Assembly: GCF_030553075.1 (NCBI RefSeq)
Contig: NZ_CP130701.1
Location: 1,736,001-1,800,000 of the forward strand
Length of the DNA stretch: 64,000 nt
Direction: 5' to 3'
Source: Halomonas sp. I5-271120
GTDB taxonomy: Bacteria; Pseudomonadota; Gammaproteobacteria; Pseudomonadales; Halomonadaceae
Notes under the pieces: generated by a model
What the model was told of the DNA's origin: nothing
Seen by the model: only the letters and a program-made list of their open reading frames with translations
Databases searched by the model: none
Translations under genes and position numbers: made by a program
Shown here: positions 18,246-26,206 of the stretch, in pieces
Numbering within the stretch: the first letter of the stretch is position 1
How the letters are laid out: the number at the start of each line of letters is the position of its first letter

Positions 18246-19681
18246 AATCTTACGAAGAAGTCCAAGGTATTAAAATTAAAATAATTTGCTCTGGTTGTGT
18301 TGGTGAGAGCTTTTTAAGCAGCTGTGTTGAGGACGAGGGAAGACAGGGTAAGTGTGAATACTGTGAGGAAGAAGGGATTGTTGTTTGCCTGGAAGAACTT
18401 TCGGAGCATATAGATCGGGCGTTTGAAAATCATTATGCTAGGACTTCTAACGAGCCTGATTCTTGGCAGTACGCAATGCTTAAAGACAAGGAGATGGATT
18501 ATGATTGGGAACGGGAAGGGGAGCCCACCATATATGCAGTCATGAACGCGGCTGAAATACCAGAGGAAGCGGCTAGCGATGTCCAGGCAATATTGGAGGA
18601 TCAATATGAATGCATGGATTCAGCTGCTATGGGAGAAGAGTGCGAGTATGAATCCCAGGCTCATTATGAAGAAATAATGCCCGGTGATGAAGGATGGCAA
18701 GAAGGCTGGAGAAGGTTTGAGAGAACAATAAAATCTGAGGCGAGATTTTTTAACAGAGAATCGGCGAGCCAGCTTGGTGAGCTTTTTAATGCAGTGGATG
18801 AGATGAGAGACATAGATGGCAAGCCACTCGTCGTGGATGCCGGTCCAGGGGCTGAGCTTACACATTTATATCGAGCAAGAGTCTTTCAGTCTGACGATAA
18901 GCTTCAGGCCGCTATGATCCGACCTGATAAAGAGCTGGGCGCCCCACCCTCAGTGTTTGCTAGTGCCGGTCGAATGAATGCAAGGGGCATATCTGTGTTT
19001 TATGGGGCAACTTCAGTCGATACAGCACTGGCAGAGGTCAGACCTCCTGTAGGAAGCCAAGTGGCTGTAGCTAGATTTGATATCGTTACTCCCATCAGGC
19101 TGCTTGATTTGAGTGCGTTGAGCCGTGTTCATGAACGAGGCAGTATATTTGATCCGAGTTATGCTTATCGACTGAGCAGAACGATATTTCTTAAGAAGTT
19201 AAGCAACCGGATGGCTTATCCGGTAATGCCTGATGATAAGGAGTCTGAGTATTTATCAACCCAGGCTATAGCTGATTTCTTGGCGACGGAAGGGGAAGTG
19301 CCCTTGGATGGAATTATTTTTCCATCTGTCCAGATTGGACGATCAGGATTGAATGTGGTTCTCTTTCATAAAGCTTCCAAATGCCGAGAGATGGAGTTTC
19401 CAAAGGGGGCAGAGTTTTGGGCAAGTACCTACTTATCAACTGAAGATGGGCCTGAGCCTGATTATTCTGTTGTAGAGAGGGTCCCTCAACAGTCAGGCGG
19501 ATTTGACGATAGGAAGGGTGTCGATGTTTTTGGTGTGTCTAGAATTGGCATGATGGATGGAAGCGAGTTGGATGAGAGAGGAGATACGCTAGAGGTCGAT
19601 GTGGAATCGATAGAAATTCATGTGGTGAATGCAATCAGTATAGGTGCCTCAAGTCATAGAGTTAGAAGAACTAGATATTGA
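18242..19681 (+). CDS. HEPN/RES N-terminal-domain and RES-domain protein
   Basis: A 479-residue protein. Residues ~15-70 hold two Cys pairs (CSGC and CEYC) and a following helix, as in the HEPN_RES_NTD1 domain. A helical middle of ~100 residues follows. The RES domain starts near residue 215 with LYRAR, then RMNARGISVFYGATSVDTALAEVRP and VARFDI. RES toxins such as MbcT and Res degrade or phosphorolyse NAD+, and the Arg, Tyr and Glu positions seen here fit the active-site set. No Xre-type antitoxin is adjacent, unlike classical Res-Xre pairs; the N-terminal domain may provide control. The gene is markedly AT-rich, suggesting acquisition apart from the backbone. Likely an abortive-infection type effector, by inference. 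ATG at 18242 is chosen over a longer frame. Confidence 0.75.
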   Translation: MKSYEEVQGIKIKIICSGCVGESFLSSCVEDEGRQGKCEYCEEEGIVVCLEELSEHIDRAFENHYARTSNEPDSWQYAMLKDKEMDYDWEREGEPTIYAVMNAAEIPEEAASDVQAILEDQYECMDSAAMGEECEYESQAHYEEIMPGDEGWQEGWRRFERTIKSEARFFNRESASQLGELFNAVDEMRDIDGKPLVVDAGPGAELTHLYRARVFQSDDKLQAAMIRPDKELGAPPSVFASAGRMNARGISVFYGATSVDTALAEVRPPVGSQVAVARFDIVTPIRLLDLSALSRVHERGSIFDPSYAYRLSRTIFLKKLSNRMAYPVMPDDKESEYLSTQAIADFLATEGEVPLDGIIFPSVQIGRSGLNVVLFHKASKCREMEFPKGAEFWASTYLSTEDGPEPDYSVVERVPQQSGGFDDRKGVDVFGVSRIGMMDGSELDERGDTLEVDVESIEIHVVNAISIGASSHRVRRTRY

Positions 19682-19773
19682 TAACTCGATGGGGGTTGTC
19701 GTGATCTGATTCTGCGGCCAAGATGACATTCAATACAAAGCCCCTCGGCCCTTGATGGTTATCACGAAGTGCT

Positions 19774-19998
19774 TTAGTACCCTTGGTCGATCATGGTGTG
19801 AGTGCGTGCCCCGGTGAGGATTGTCAGGGAGCAGTTACGGGCGATCCAGCCGTCGACTTCCTCTTCCAGCCAGGCGACACAGCTCACGCCGATCGGCACG
19901 AGGGCAGGGAAGGTGCACCGCCGGGTGCCCTCGTAGATGGCGGAGTGGCTCTTGCCGGCCTTCTGTGTCAACGCCAATGAAGGTTGACCGCTTTTCAT
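19774..19998 (-). pseudogene. AlpA-family regulator, 3' fragment cut by the IS21 element
   Basis: The frame contains KSHSAIYE, FPALVPIG and VAWLEEEVDGWIARN, the helix-turn-helix and wing of AlpA-type prophage/island excision regulators. Its upstream part runs straight into the left end of the IS21 element. The 5' part (start with ribosome-binding site and RLLRRKE) lies on the other side at about 22,088-22,205, same strand. AlpA proteins often activate integrase or excisionase genes; here the gene is interrupted. Confidence 0.7.
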
Positions 19999-20021
19999 CA
20001 GTTCAGATTGTCCGGTTTATG

Positions 20022-20825
20022 TCAGTGCTCTTTCATCGGAACAGATTCAGGCTCGTGTGAGGGCTCGTCCTCCTTCGTCGTTGGTGTCGTCACCAGACCG
20101 GCTCGTCGCTTGTCCTTCAGCCGGTAGCTTTCGCCCTTGATGTTCAGGGTGGTCGAGTGGTGCAGCAATCGATCCAGAATCGCCGTGGCGATGACCTGAT
20201 CGCCAAAGATCTCGCCCCAATCCATGAACGATTTGTTCGAGGTGAGGATGGTACTGGCTCGCTCGTAGCGCCGGTTGATCAAGCGGAAGAACAGGCTGGC
20301 TTCTTCGCGGGTCATCGGTAGGTAGCCCATCTCGTCCAGCACCAGGACCTTGGGGTAGGTCAACTGCTGGAGTTGCCGATCCAGACGATTCTCTTGGCGA
20401 GCACGTATCAGGGTGCTCACCAGCCGGTCCAAGGTCATGAACAGCACCCGATGGCCGGCTTCTGCCGCCTTCACGGCCAGGGCGACGGCGAGATGTGTTT
20501 TCCCGACGCCAGGTGGCCCGAGCAGCACGACGTTTTCACCGCGCTCGACGAAGCCCAGGCCGGCCAGCTCGCGCACGATCTTGTGGTCGATGCTGGGCTG
20601 GAAGCTAAAGTCGAACTGCTCCAGGGTCTTGATCCACGGTAGTCGGGCCTGCTTCAGACGGGATTCCAGGCCCTTCTGATGACGCCCGCCCCATTCTTGC
20701 AACAGGGCCTGTTCCAGGAACTCGCGGTAGTTCAGATCTTGCTTGCTGGCGTGCTCACAGAGGCTGTCGAGCGAAGCCTGGAGATGCTCCATCTTCAGGC
20801 GATCGAGTAGCTGTTCCAGGGCCAT
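20022..20825 (-). CDS. istB: IS21-family helper ATPase IstB
   Basis: A 267-residue AAA+ ATPase that assists the IstA transposase in target capture. It has Walker A GPPGVGKTH, Walker B VLVLDEMGYLP and the sensor-like TSNKSFMDWGEIFGD. The chosen ATG at 20825 overlaps the istA stop codon, the normal IS21 arrangement; a longer in-frame extension overlaps istA and is not conserved. The C-terminal tail (TTPTTKEDEPSHEPESV) is polar and variable. It appears complete and potentially active. Confidence 0.95.
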   Translation of the reverse strand: MALEQLLDRLKMEHLQASLDSLCEHASKQDLNYREFLEQALLQEWGGRHQKGLESRLKQARLPWIKTLEQFDFSFQPSIDHKIVRELAGLGFVERGENVVLLGPPGVGKTHLAVALAVKAAEAGHRVLFMTLDRLVSTLIRARQENRLDRQLQQLTYPKVLVLDEMGYLPMTREEASLFFRLINRRYERASTILTSNKSFMDWGEIFGDQVIATAILDRLLHHSTTLNIKGESYRLKDKRRAGLVTTPTTKEDEPSHEPESVPMKEH

Positions 20826-22006
20826 CACAGCACCTCCTCGTAAGCGCTCAGGTCGCGCTGCTGAACGGAGAGCGTCTGCTGCCACAGAGCAGCATGATGC
20901 TCCGGCACGGTTCGCCATCCGGCCTGAGGAGCCTGGAGGCGATGCGTGGCAATGATTTCTCCGGCCGCTGTGTACACCGTCAGCTCATCGTCCAGGCTCA
21001 GTCGGATCACCACGGCCTGGCCGCAGTAACTATCCGGGACGCTGTAGCGGTTGCCACGGACCTCGATGTAGCCGTCCCAGCCGACCTGACGCAGGCCGTG
21101 GTAGCGGGTATCGAAGTCCATTGCCGGCAGCGCTTGGAGGGCCTCTACCTCGGCGGTAAAACGTTCGGCCGGCGTCTGGCGGAACTGCCGTAACGGCCGC
21201 TGATCGGCCACTCGCTCCAGCCACAGCTGGAGCAGCTGGTTCAGATGGGTGTAGCTTTCGAACTGTCGGTAGCGCTGGAAGAAGTGCTGCTTCACATAGC
21301 CCACCATGCGTTCGGTCTTTCCCTTGGTCCTCGGACGCTGCGGACGGCACGCCTTGGGGGCGAAGCCATAGTGGTTGGCCAGTTGCAGGAAGCCGGCATT
21401 GAAGATCACCCGGTGGTCGCGATCATGCTTGAGCACCGCAGCCTTCTGGTTATCGACCAGCACCGTGCGTGGCACACCACCGAAGTGGCGGAAGGCTTGC
21501 ACCAGCGCCTCGTAGGTGTGCTCGGCGTCTTGGCTAAAGGCTGCCCAGGCATGGAAACGCCGTGAGTAGCCAAGGGTGTTAACCGCGAAATTGACCTTGC
21601 CACGCTGGCCGGCGACGACCGTGTCGATCTCGCCCCAGTCATGCTGCAACTGAAAGCCGGGCTGAGTCTCGAACCGCACGGTCTGCTTGCTGGGACGCAA
21701 GGCTCGCTTGGGCTGAATGTACATTCGCACCATGGTGCTGCCGCCGGTGTAGCCCTGCTCGCGAATCAACTGGAAGATCACCTCGGCGTTCCAGACATTG
21801 TCGGCCAGCAGCTGGTCAATGGTTGGCTTGAAGGGATCGAGCTTACTCGCTCGTGGCCTGGCCGGTCGCCCAGTCGGTGCCACCTCGCGAGCCAGGTGGC
21901 GCCGCACGGTGCGTTCGGAACAGCCGATTTGGTGAGCAATATCCACGAGGTGAGCGCCTCGCTGGCGTAGTTGCTTTATCATGAGAAAGTCCTCTCGGCT
22001 CAGCAT
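20825..22006 (-). CDS. istA: IS21-family transposase IstA
   Basis: A 393-residue DDE transposase. An N-terminal helix-turn-helix (LVDIAHQIGCSERTVRRHL) precedes the catalytic core: HDWGEIDTVV with the first Asp region, VLVDNQKAAV for the second Asp and GKTERMVGYVKQHF for the Glu. The C-terminal Mu-type beta-barrel (YIEVRGNRYSVP) is present. ATG at 22006 is used; an upstream in-frame start would add 20 unconserved residues. Length and domain order are normal for the family. Confidence 0.95.
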   Translation of the reverse strand: MLSREDFLMIKQLRQRGAHLVDIAHQIGCSERTVRRHLAREVAPTGRPARPRASKLDPFKPTIDQLLADNVWNAEVIFQLIREQGYTGGSTMVRMYIQPKRALRPSKQTVRFETQPGFQLQHDWGEIDTVVAGQRGKVNFAVNTLGYSRRFHAWAAFSQDAEHTYEALVQAFRHFGGVPRTVLVDNQKAAVLKHDRDHRVIFNAGFLQLANHYGFAPKACRPQRPRTKGKTERMVGYVKQHFFQRYRQFESYTHLNQLLQLWLERVADQRPLRQFRQTPAERFTAEVEALQALPAMDFDTRYHGLRQVGWDGYIEVRGNRYSVPDSYCGQAVVIRLSLDDELTVYTAAGEIIATHRLQAPQAGWRTVPEHHAALWQQTLSVQQRDLSAYEEVL

Positions 22007-22087
22007 GGTGAAATCTCTTGTAGGCTTCGTCACCAACAAGGGAAGGCCATGCGGGTCGGGGGACAATCTGTTTTGATGATTTACGGA

Positions 22088-22205
22088 CTTATAGCTCCGG
22101 CGTCGACATCTGCCCGCCCTCCTTTCGGCGCAGCAGCCGTTTGCCCAGCTCGATCCGCTCGACCGCCTTGAAGCGAGATGAGGAGTGGCGAGGTTGCGTG
22201 ATCAT
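22088..22205 (-). pseudogene. AlpA-family regulator, 5' fragment
   Basis: A short frame of 38 codons starts at ATG 22205 with AGAGGAA seven bases upstream and reads MITQPRHSSSRFKAVERIEL then GKRLLRRKE, the usual N-terminus of AlpA proteins in Halomonas and Pseudomonas islands. After RRKE the sequence diverges and stops near 22,088, next to the right end of the IS21 element. The rest of the gene is at 19,774-19,998. Together they form one disrupted alpA. Confidence 0.6.
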
Positions 22206-22496
22206 CTGTAGTTCCTCTTGCGTGGCTATTTGAATCTGTCCTTGAGCGGCCTCGGAGCAAGTTTGCGGGCCATTAGAGACATGCTGCGGCGGGCGCTTGC
22301 TAGCTTACGGGAGAAGCGCTGGCTGCGTGAACAGCTGGCGTTGTGTGGCGGGCTCCCACAAATCCGCCCGGGACATGATCAGCTTGCAAGGAAGGGCGCT
22401 TCCGTGCGTTGCGCTGGCGTTGTAAATTGGCCATCTACAACGTGGCTAGATTGTTTTGATTAGAAGTATAGGGATTTCTTTTCTAAAGGAGGGGTT
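22206..22496. other. Intergenic region before the orphan nuclease-like gene
   Basis: About 290 bases between the two divergent genes. A plus-strand frame at 22,218-22,463 (81 codons, Arg/Leu-rich) has no recognisable family or ribosome-binding site and is not called. Composition switches from GC-rich to AT-rich near 22,450. The promoter of the AT-rich gene should lie in the last 60 bases, but I cannot fix its elements. Confidence 0.35.
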
Positions 22497-24176
22497 GTGT
22501 TCCAGGATTTTGAGGAAAAGCTCGATCAATACGTCCAGAGTCTTGATATTCTAGATAGTCCACTGAGAAGTGTTTTGACATATTACTTCACGCTTTTCTC
22601 TCAACCATATATTGAAAAGGCCGTGTCAGGGACTTGGGGTGATAGAGAACTGGCTGACTGTTTGAAAGGAAGGTTCTCTTATATACTTCCGATGCTAGAG
22701 GAGTGTAGCAAACGGCCATGGGGGAGTTCCGCCATGGATGCGCTCTCCGTTGTGGATGATGGTTTTAGAAGTAAGGCGGTTGATTTAATCAACTATGGCC
22801 ATTTTTGTGAAATTGCCCCGTTTTATTGGAGAGGGTTTTACGAGGAGTGTGAAGAGGGGGGGGATGTTTTTCTTTCTTTTAAAGATGAAGCGGTCAGAGG
22901 TTTTGAGGAAAAAGATATTGTGCTAACTAGGCTTACTGGGGCCTTGAGTTTTAGTCCGCCGCCAGTCTTTTCAAACTACATATATCATGTCTTATCAGTC
23001 AGCCCAGGGGTTGCTGTTTATGAGCATTGCATGGACTGGGTGGTGGCAAGGCATTTTGAATGGTTTAAAGAAAATTTTGATGAAAGCCAGTTTCTCTCGA
23101 AGGAAGCTTATTATTGGTCCCTTGGGGTTAGTGAGCGCGAGTTTGTTGATTTCAGATCTTCTTGCTTAGCTTTTGCGCAATTTCATATTGATGTGTTGTT
23201 CCTAATAGGTAGGCGGATAAGAAATGGTGTTTTGGATGAGGATTTTTACCATGCAGAGTTATTGGAATGGTGTGCTCCATGCTTGGATAGAAATGCGTTC
23301 AAAGACATAATAATGAAATATTCAGGGATATCAAAAGAGTCCTATAACTCTTTGATGAGGGTTTACTCTTACTCATTCGATGATACTGATAGTGTGGTTG
23401 GAGAAGGGTATGTGCCGCCATTCATGTTTTCGGGTGACACTTGCATTTTTTGCCCACTTTTAGTTATGCATATGATGTCTTCTAGGAATATTCTTTATTA
23501 TACGCTAAAGAGTAACTCCAAACTTTTTGACAACAAGGTTTCCCCGCATCTTGAGCCGGCTTTAGTGGATGCTGCAGCAGAGTTGTTTGAGCGCGTAAAA
23601 GGTGTGGAGGTTGTTAAAAATCATGAATGGGGAAGAGGGGAGTTTGATCTTTTGTTATATAGTCAAGACGAAAATTCTGCTGTGCACGTGCAGGCGAAAG
23701 CAACAATGCCTCCTGAAGGCGCTAGGATGGTGAGTCGTCTAGAAGGAAGAATTCAGGAGGCAATCTCTCAGCTAGGGAAGTTTGACAGTCTTTGTGAAGT
23801 TGAAAAAGATCAGGTTTTGTCCCGCGCTTTGGGTAGGAAAGTTGAAGGTGTTAAAGTTTCGAATTCGGTCCTGAGTTGGTCTGGTTTTGGGACATTTAAG
23901 CTTTGGGAAAAAATGGATGAGATAGCTCCAGTGAACGTCGTCATGCTCGATATTTTGACAAGGAGGGAGGATTTTAAATTATCCGATTTCTGCAATAGAG
24001 TTCATGGCTTGGTCGATGAGTTGGTTGATGCTTCTAATGTTAAGTGTGAAGAGGTGAAGCTGGAGGTTGGTCGAGATTGTATCTCTTTTCCAGTGATTAA
24101 CTTGAACTTTTTATCTTTGTATAAGTACAAAGATAAGTGCTTGTCTGGTGGTGGCTTGATTAATCTAGTGGTGTGA
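22497..24176 (+). CDS. Orphan protein with PD-(D/E)XK-like nuclease motif
   Basis: A 559-residue protein I do not recognise as a named family. The GTG start has an excellent AAAGGAGG site. Most of the protein is helical and aromatic. Near residues 380-401 the pattern GEFDLLL...VHVQAKA (Glu382, Asp384, Gln399, Lys401) fits motifs II and III of the PD-(D/E)XK nuclease fold, in the D-x(n)-QxK variant. A CIFCP pair near residue 316 is the only other cysteine feature. The gene is strongly AT-rich compared with integrase and backbone genes, and sits at the island's integrase end where defence cargo is common. A single-gene restriction-like or abortive-infection function is plausible but only inferred. 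Confidence 0.6.
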   Translation: MFQDFEEKLDQYVQSLDILDSPLRSVLTYYFTLFSQPYIEKAVSGTWGDRELADCLKGRFSYILPMLEECSKRPWGSSAMDALSVVDDGFRSKAVDLINYGHFCEIAPFYWRGFYEECEEGGDVFLSFKDEAVRGFEEKDIVLTRLTGALSFSPPPVFSNYIYHVLSVSPGVAVYEHCMDWVVARHFEWFKENFDESQFLSKEAYYWSLGVSEREFVDFRSSCLAFAQFHIDVLFLIGRRIRNGVLDEDFYHAELLEWCAPCLDRNAFKDIIMKYSGISKESYNSLMRVYSYSFDDTDSVVGEGYVPPFMFSGDTCIFCPLLVMHMMSSRNILYYTLKSNSKLFDNKVSPHLEPALVDAAAELFERVKGVEVVKNHEWGRGEFDLLLYSQDENSAVHVQAKATMPPEGARMVSRLEGRIQEAISQLGKFDSLCEVEKDQVLSRALGRKVEGVKVSNSVLSWSGFGTFKLWEKMDEIAPVNVVMLDILTRREDFKLSDFCNRVHGLVDELVDASNVKCEEVKLEVGRDCISFPVINLNFLSLYKYKDKCLSGGGLINLVV

Positions 24177-24199
24177 ATAGCTTGTCAGCCCAGCCCTGC

Positions 24200-24560
24200 A
24201 TCATGGCCTACTGTTGCTCTGACGTCATATGCTCAGCATGGGTATACACACCCTCGAGGCCCGGTAGCTTGTGCGATAGCCGGGCTTCGATCCAGCCCCG
24301 GGATATCCCATGTCCTTCAGGCCGATGGCAACAACGTGATGGCTACCGAGGGGCATGTGCCGGCCCTCGAACCCCATGCGCTTGAGCGCCATGCCGAAGG
24401 CATCATCGGCGATAGGCTTGGCGGGATCATTCCGCCCTGGGAACACAGGCAATAGCTCCCCGTCATGCCGTGAAGCTCCTTCAGCACCTTGAGGGTTTGG
24501 GTGGGCAAGGGGACTTGATGAGCTGGCTCCAACTTTATCCTGTCCGCCGTGACTCGGAAG
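24200..24560 (-). pseudogene. Decayed P4-type tyrosine integrase, C-terminal fragment
   Basis: Two minus-strand frames together resemble the catalytic half of a P4-type integrase: VTADRIKLEPAHQVPLPTQT in one frame, then VFPGRNDPAKPIADDAFGMALKRMGFEGRHM in another (normally YVFPGRNDP..PISDNA...GRHTPHGFRHT). The HGFRHT box has become GSHHVVA and the Tyr region is lost. At least one frameshift is present. It lies just downstream of the intact integrase. Confidence 0.75.
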
Positions 24561-24596
24561 GGGGCGAACCGACTACCCGCCGCTTAGGAGGCGCGA

Positions 24597-25862
24597 TTAT
24601 GCTTTTGCAATCTTCCTACCGTTTTTCGAACGTGCTTCTGGCACATCATTGATGGTGGGTGCCACCAGCTCTGCCACCTTTGTGAGGGCCTCTTTCCGCT
24701 CTTCAAAGTAGTCGTGACGATCGTAGATACCTTCCACACCCTTGAGTTTGTGGTTCAGGCACCGTTCCGCGACATGGCCTGGGACGCCTGCGGCAGCCAA
24801 CAGGCTGCGGCAAGTACGTCGCAGGTCGTGTACGGTGAATTCGGCAATATCGCCCATTCTGTTCTCCGGCTGGGGTTTCTTGCCTGGCTCTTTGCCGAAT
24901 AGCTTGGCAATGGCGCGGTTGAGCGTGTCCTTGCCCATGTGGGGCCGCTTGCTGCTGCGGCGGCTAGGGAATACATATGTCGATCCGCAGGCACGAATCT
25001 TGAGCTCTTCCAGCCAGCCGATGGTTTGTGGAGGGAGGGGGATGACAATCCCCTTGCCCGTCTTGCTGCGCTCCCCGGAAAGCTCCCACTGCCCGCGCTT
25101 CAGGTCGAACTCAGACCACTGGGCTTCTGTCAGTTCGGTCTTGCGTACCCCTATTACAAGCAGCAGCGCGCAGGCTAGGTAGTTGTCGCGGCTGAAGCTC
25201 TCCCGGTTGTCCCTGAATACCTGAAAGACCTGGTGAAGCTCCTCGGTGGTGAGGGCGCGGTCGCGGCTCTTCTCGATGCCGCCGGCATCGTTGACGCTGA
25301 AGGCTGCTGCCGGGTTGTAGGTGAGCAGTCCCAGCTTGATAGCGTGGTTAAACAGCTGCTTCAGGTACATCAGGGAGTCGTTGGCGATGGCCGGTCGCCC
25401 GCTGTTGGCGACCTTGCGGATGATGGTTCGCACGTCCATGGGGGTGACGTTATCCAGGGTGAGGTGTCCGATGGAGGGCGCGATTTCCTTCTCGAATATC
25501 CGCTTCGGGATGTTGGGGTGCTTGAGGCGCTTCTCCAGGTCTTGGTGCCAGTCGTTGAAGAGATCCTTGACGGTGTGGATGGCGATCTGCTCTTCACGCT
25601 TGCGCTCTTCGATGGGGTCGATGCCGTTACGTATGGTCCTCTGAGCCTCTACAGCCTGCTCGCGGGCCTCGGCCAAAGATGTGTCCGCGCACTTGTCCAA
25701 TGTCAGCTCACGGCGCTTTCCGGCGAGCGTGTACCGATGCATCCAGTAGGGAGCTCCCCTTTTGGGAATCATCAGGTACAGACCGTTGCCATCGCTGTAG
25801 CGGCCCGGGGTGCCGTCCTTGATCAAGGCCTGGACCTTCTTGGCAGTGAAGCTACCCATCAC
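24597..25862 (-). CDS. int: P4-type tyrosine recombinase / island integrase
   Basis: A 421-residue integrase. The N-terminal DUF4102-like arm-binding domain (TAKKVQALIKDGTPGRYSDGNGLYL) is followed by a SAM-like core-binding domain and the catalytic domain. Catalytic residues are visible: Arg in GVRKTELTEAQW, Lys in RSKTGKG, HDLRRT box, and NHKLKGVEGIYDRHDY with the nucleophilic Tyr. It is transcribed away from yicC, with a 344-base interval that contains nested inverted repeats. The closest chromosomal target is the 3' end of yicC, a documented integration site for mobilizable genomic islands, so this enzyme probably inserted the island there. It appears intact. Confidence 0.93.
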   Translation of the reverse strand: MMGSFTAKKVQALIKDGTPGRYSDGNGLYLMIPKRGAPYWMHRYTLAGKRRELTLDKCADTSLAEAREQAVEAQRTIRNGIDPIEERKREEQIAIHTVKDLFNDWHQDLEKRLKHPNIPKRIFEKEIAPSIGHLTLDNVTPMDVRTIIRKVANSGRPAIANDSLMYLKQLFNHAIKLGLLTYNPAAAFSVNDAGGIEKSRDRALTTEELHQVFQVFRDNRESFSRDNYLACALLLVIGVRKTELTEAQWSEFDLKRGQWELSGERSKTGKGIVIPLPPQTIGWLEELKIRACGSTYVFPSRRSSKRPHMGKDTLNRAIAKLFGKEPGKKPQPENRMGDIAEFTVHDLRRTCRSLLAAAGVPGHVAERCLNHKLKGVEGIYDRHDYFEERKEALTKVAELVAPTINDVPEARSKNGRKIAKA

Positions 25863-26206
25863 CCCTCCCAGAGATCATTGCTAATAGATTCAAAACAATC
25901 GTTTGAATTCGTGACTGAAAAAAGGGTGGGTGAAGCGCAACTCCTTGTTTGCATTGTTTAGGTCGCCAGGGTGGCAGGAGGTGGCGCTCGCCGCAGGGGC
26001 GGCGAAAGCTGGCAGTGAGCATCTGAATTGGGGAGTACATGTCGGGTAAATCGCGCCTTTTGGTGGGGAGTAAGTTAATTTACTACCCATTGTACTCCCC
26101 AATTGGCGGTGGCTTAAGCTAGATGTTTGTAGACATCTGTAGACAATACTTTCATTTTTTTCTATAAAACCAATGCAGTATGGGTTCTTGTGGATGCGCG
26201 TGGACA
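25863..26206. other. Island end: int upstream region and presumed attachment site
   Basis: 344 bases between int and yicC with no gene. It is more AT-rich than yicC and should contain the int promoter, recombinase arm sites and the attachment core. The core most likely overlaps the yicC 3' end (TCACTCAATGTTTTGGATCT at 26,208-26,227, extending slightly upstream). The first duplicate would be at the far island end, which is not in the window. TGTAGACA occurs twice at 26,128-26,145. Confidence 0.5.
26026..26104. repeat. Nested inverted repeats between integrase and yicC
   Basis: AATTGGGGAGTACA at 26,026-26,039 is perfectly inverted at 26,091-26,104. Inside lies a second, imperfect pair (GGGGAGTAA near 26,065 and TTTACTACCCA near 26,080). 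The GGGGAGTA half-site therefore occurs four times in two orientations. Spacing and position suit integrase arm-type or excisionase binding sites. Confidence 0.8.

Larger units (their letters stand above)
19995..22079. mobile_element. IS21-family insertion sequence with istA and istB
   Basis: About 2.1 kb carrying the overlapping istA-istB pair. The ends carry imperfect inverted repeats: TCATCAGTTCAGATTGTCC at 19,995-20,013, and its counterpart TCATCAAAACAGATTGTCC, read on the minus strand, at 22,061-22,079 (16 of 19 positions agree). I could not identify a clean target duplication, so the exact borders may differ by a few bases. Both transposase genes look intact. It splits an alpA-like gene. 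Confidence 0.85.

Noticed and set aside
22218..22463. Possible 81-residue gene before the orphan nuclease-like gene
   Set aside because: No ribosome-binding site, no family match, composition unlike its neighbour.
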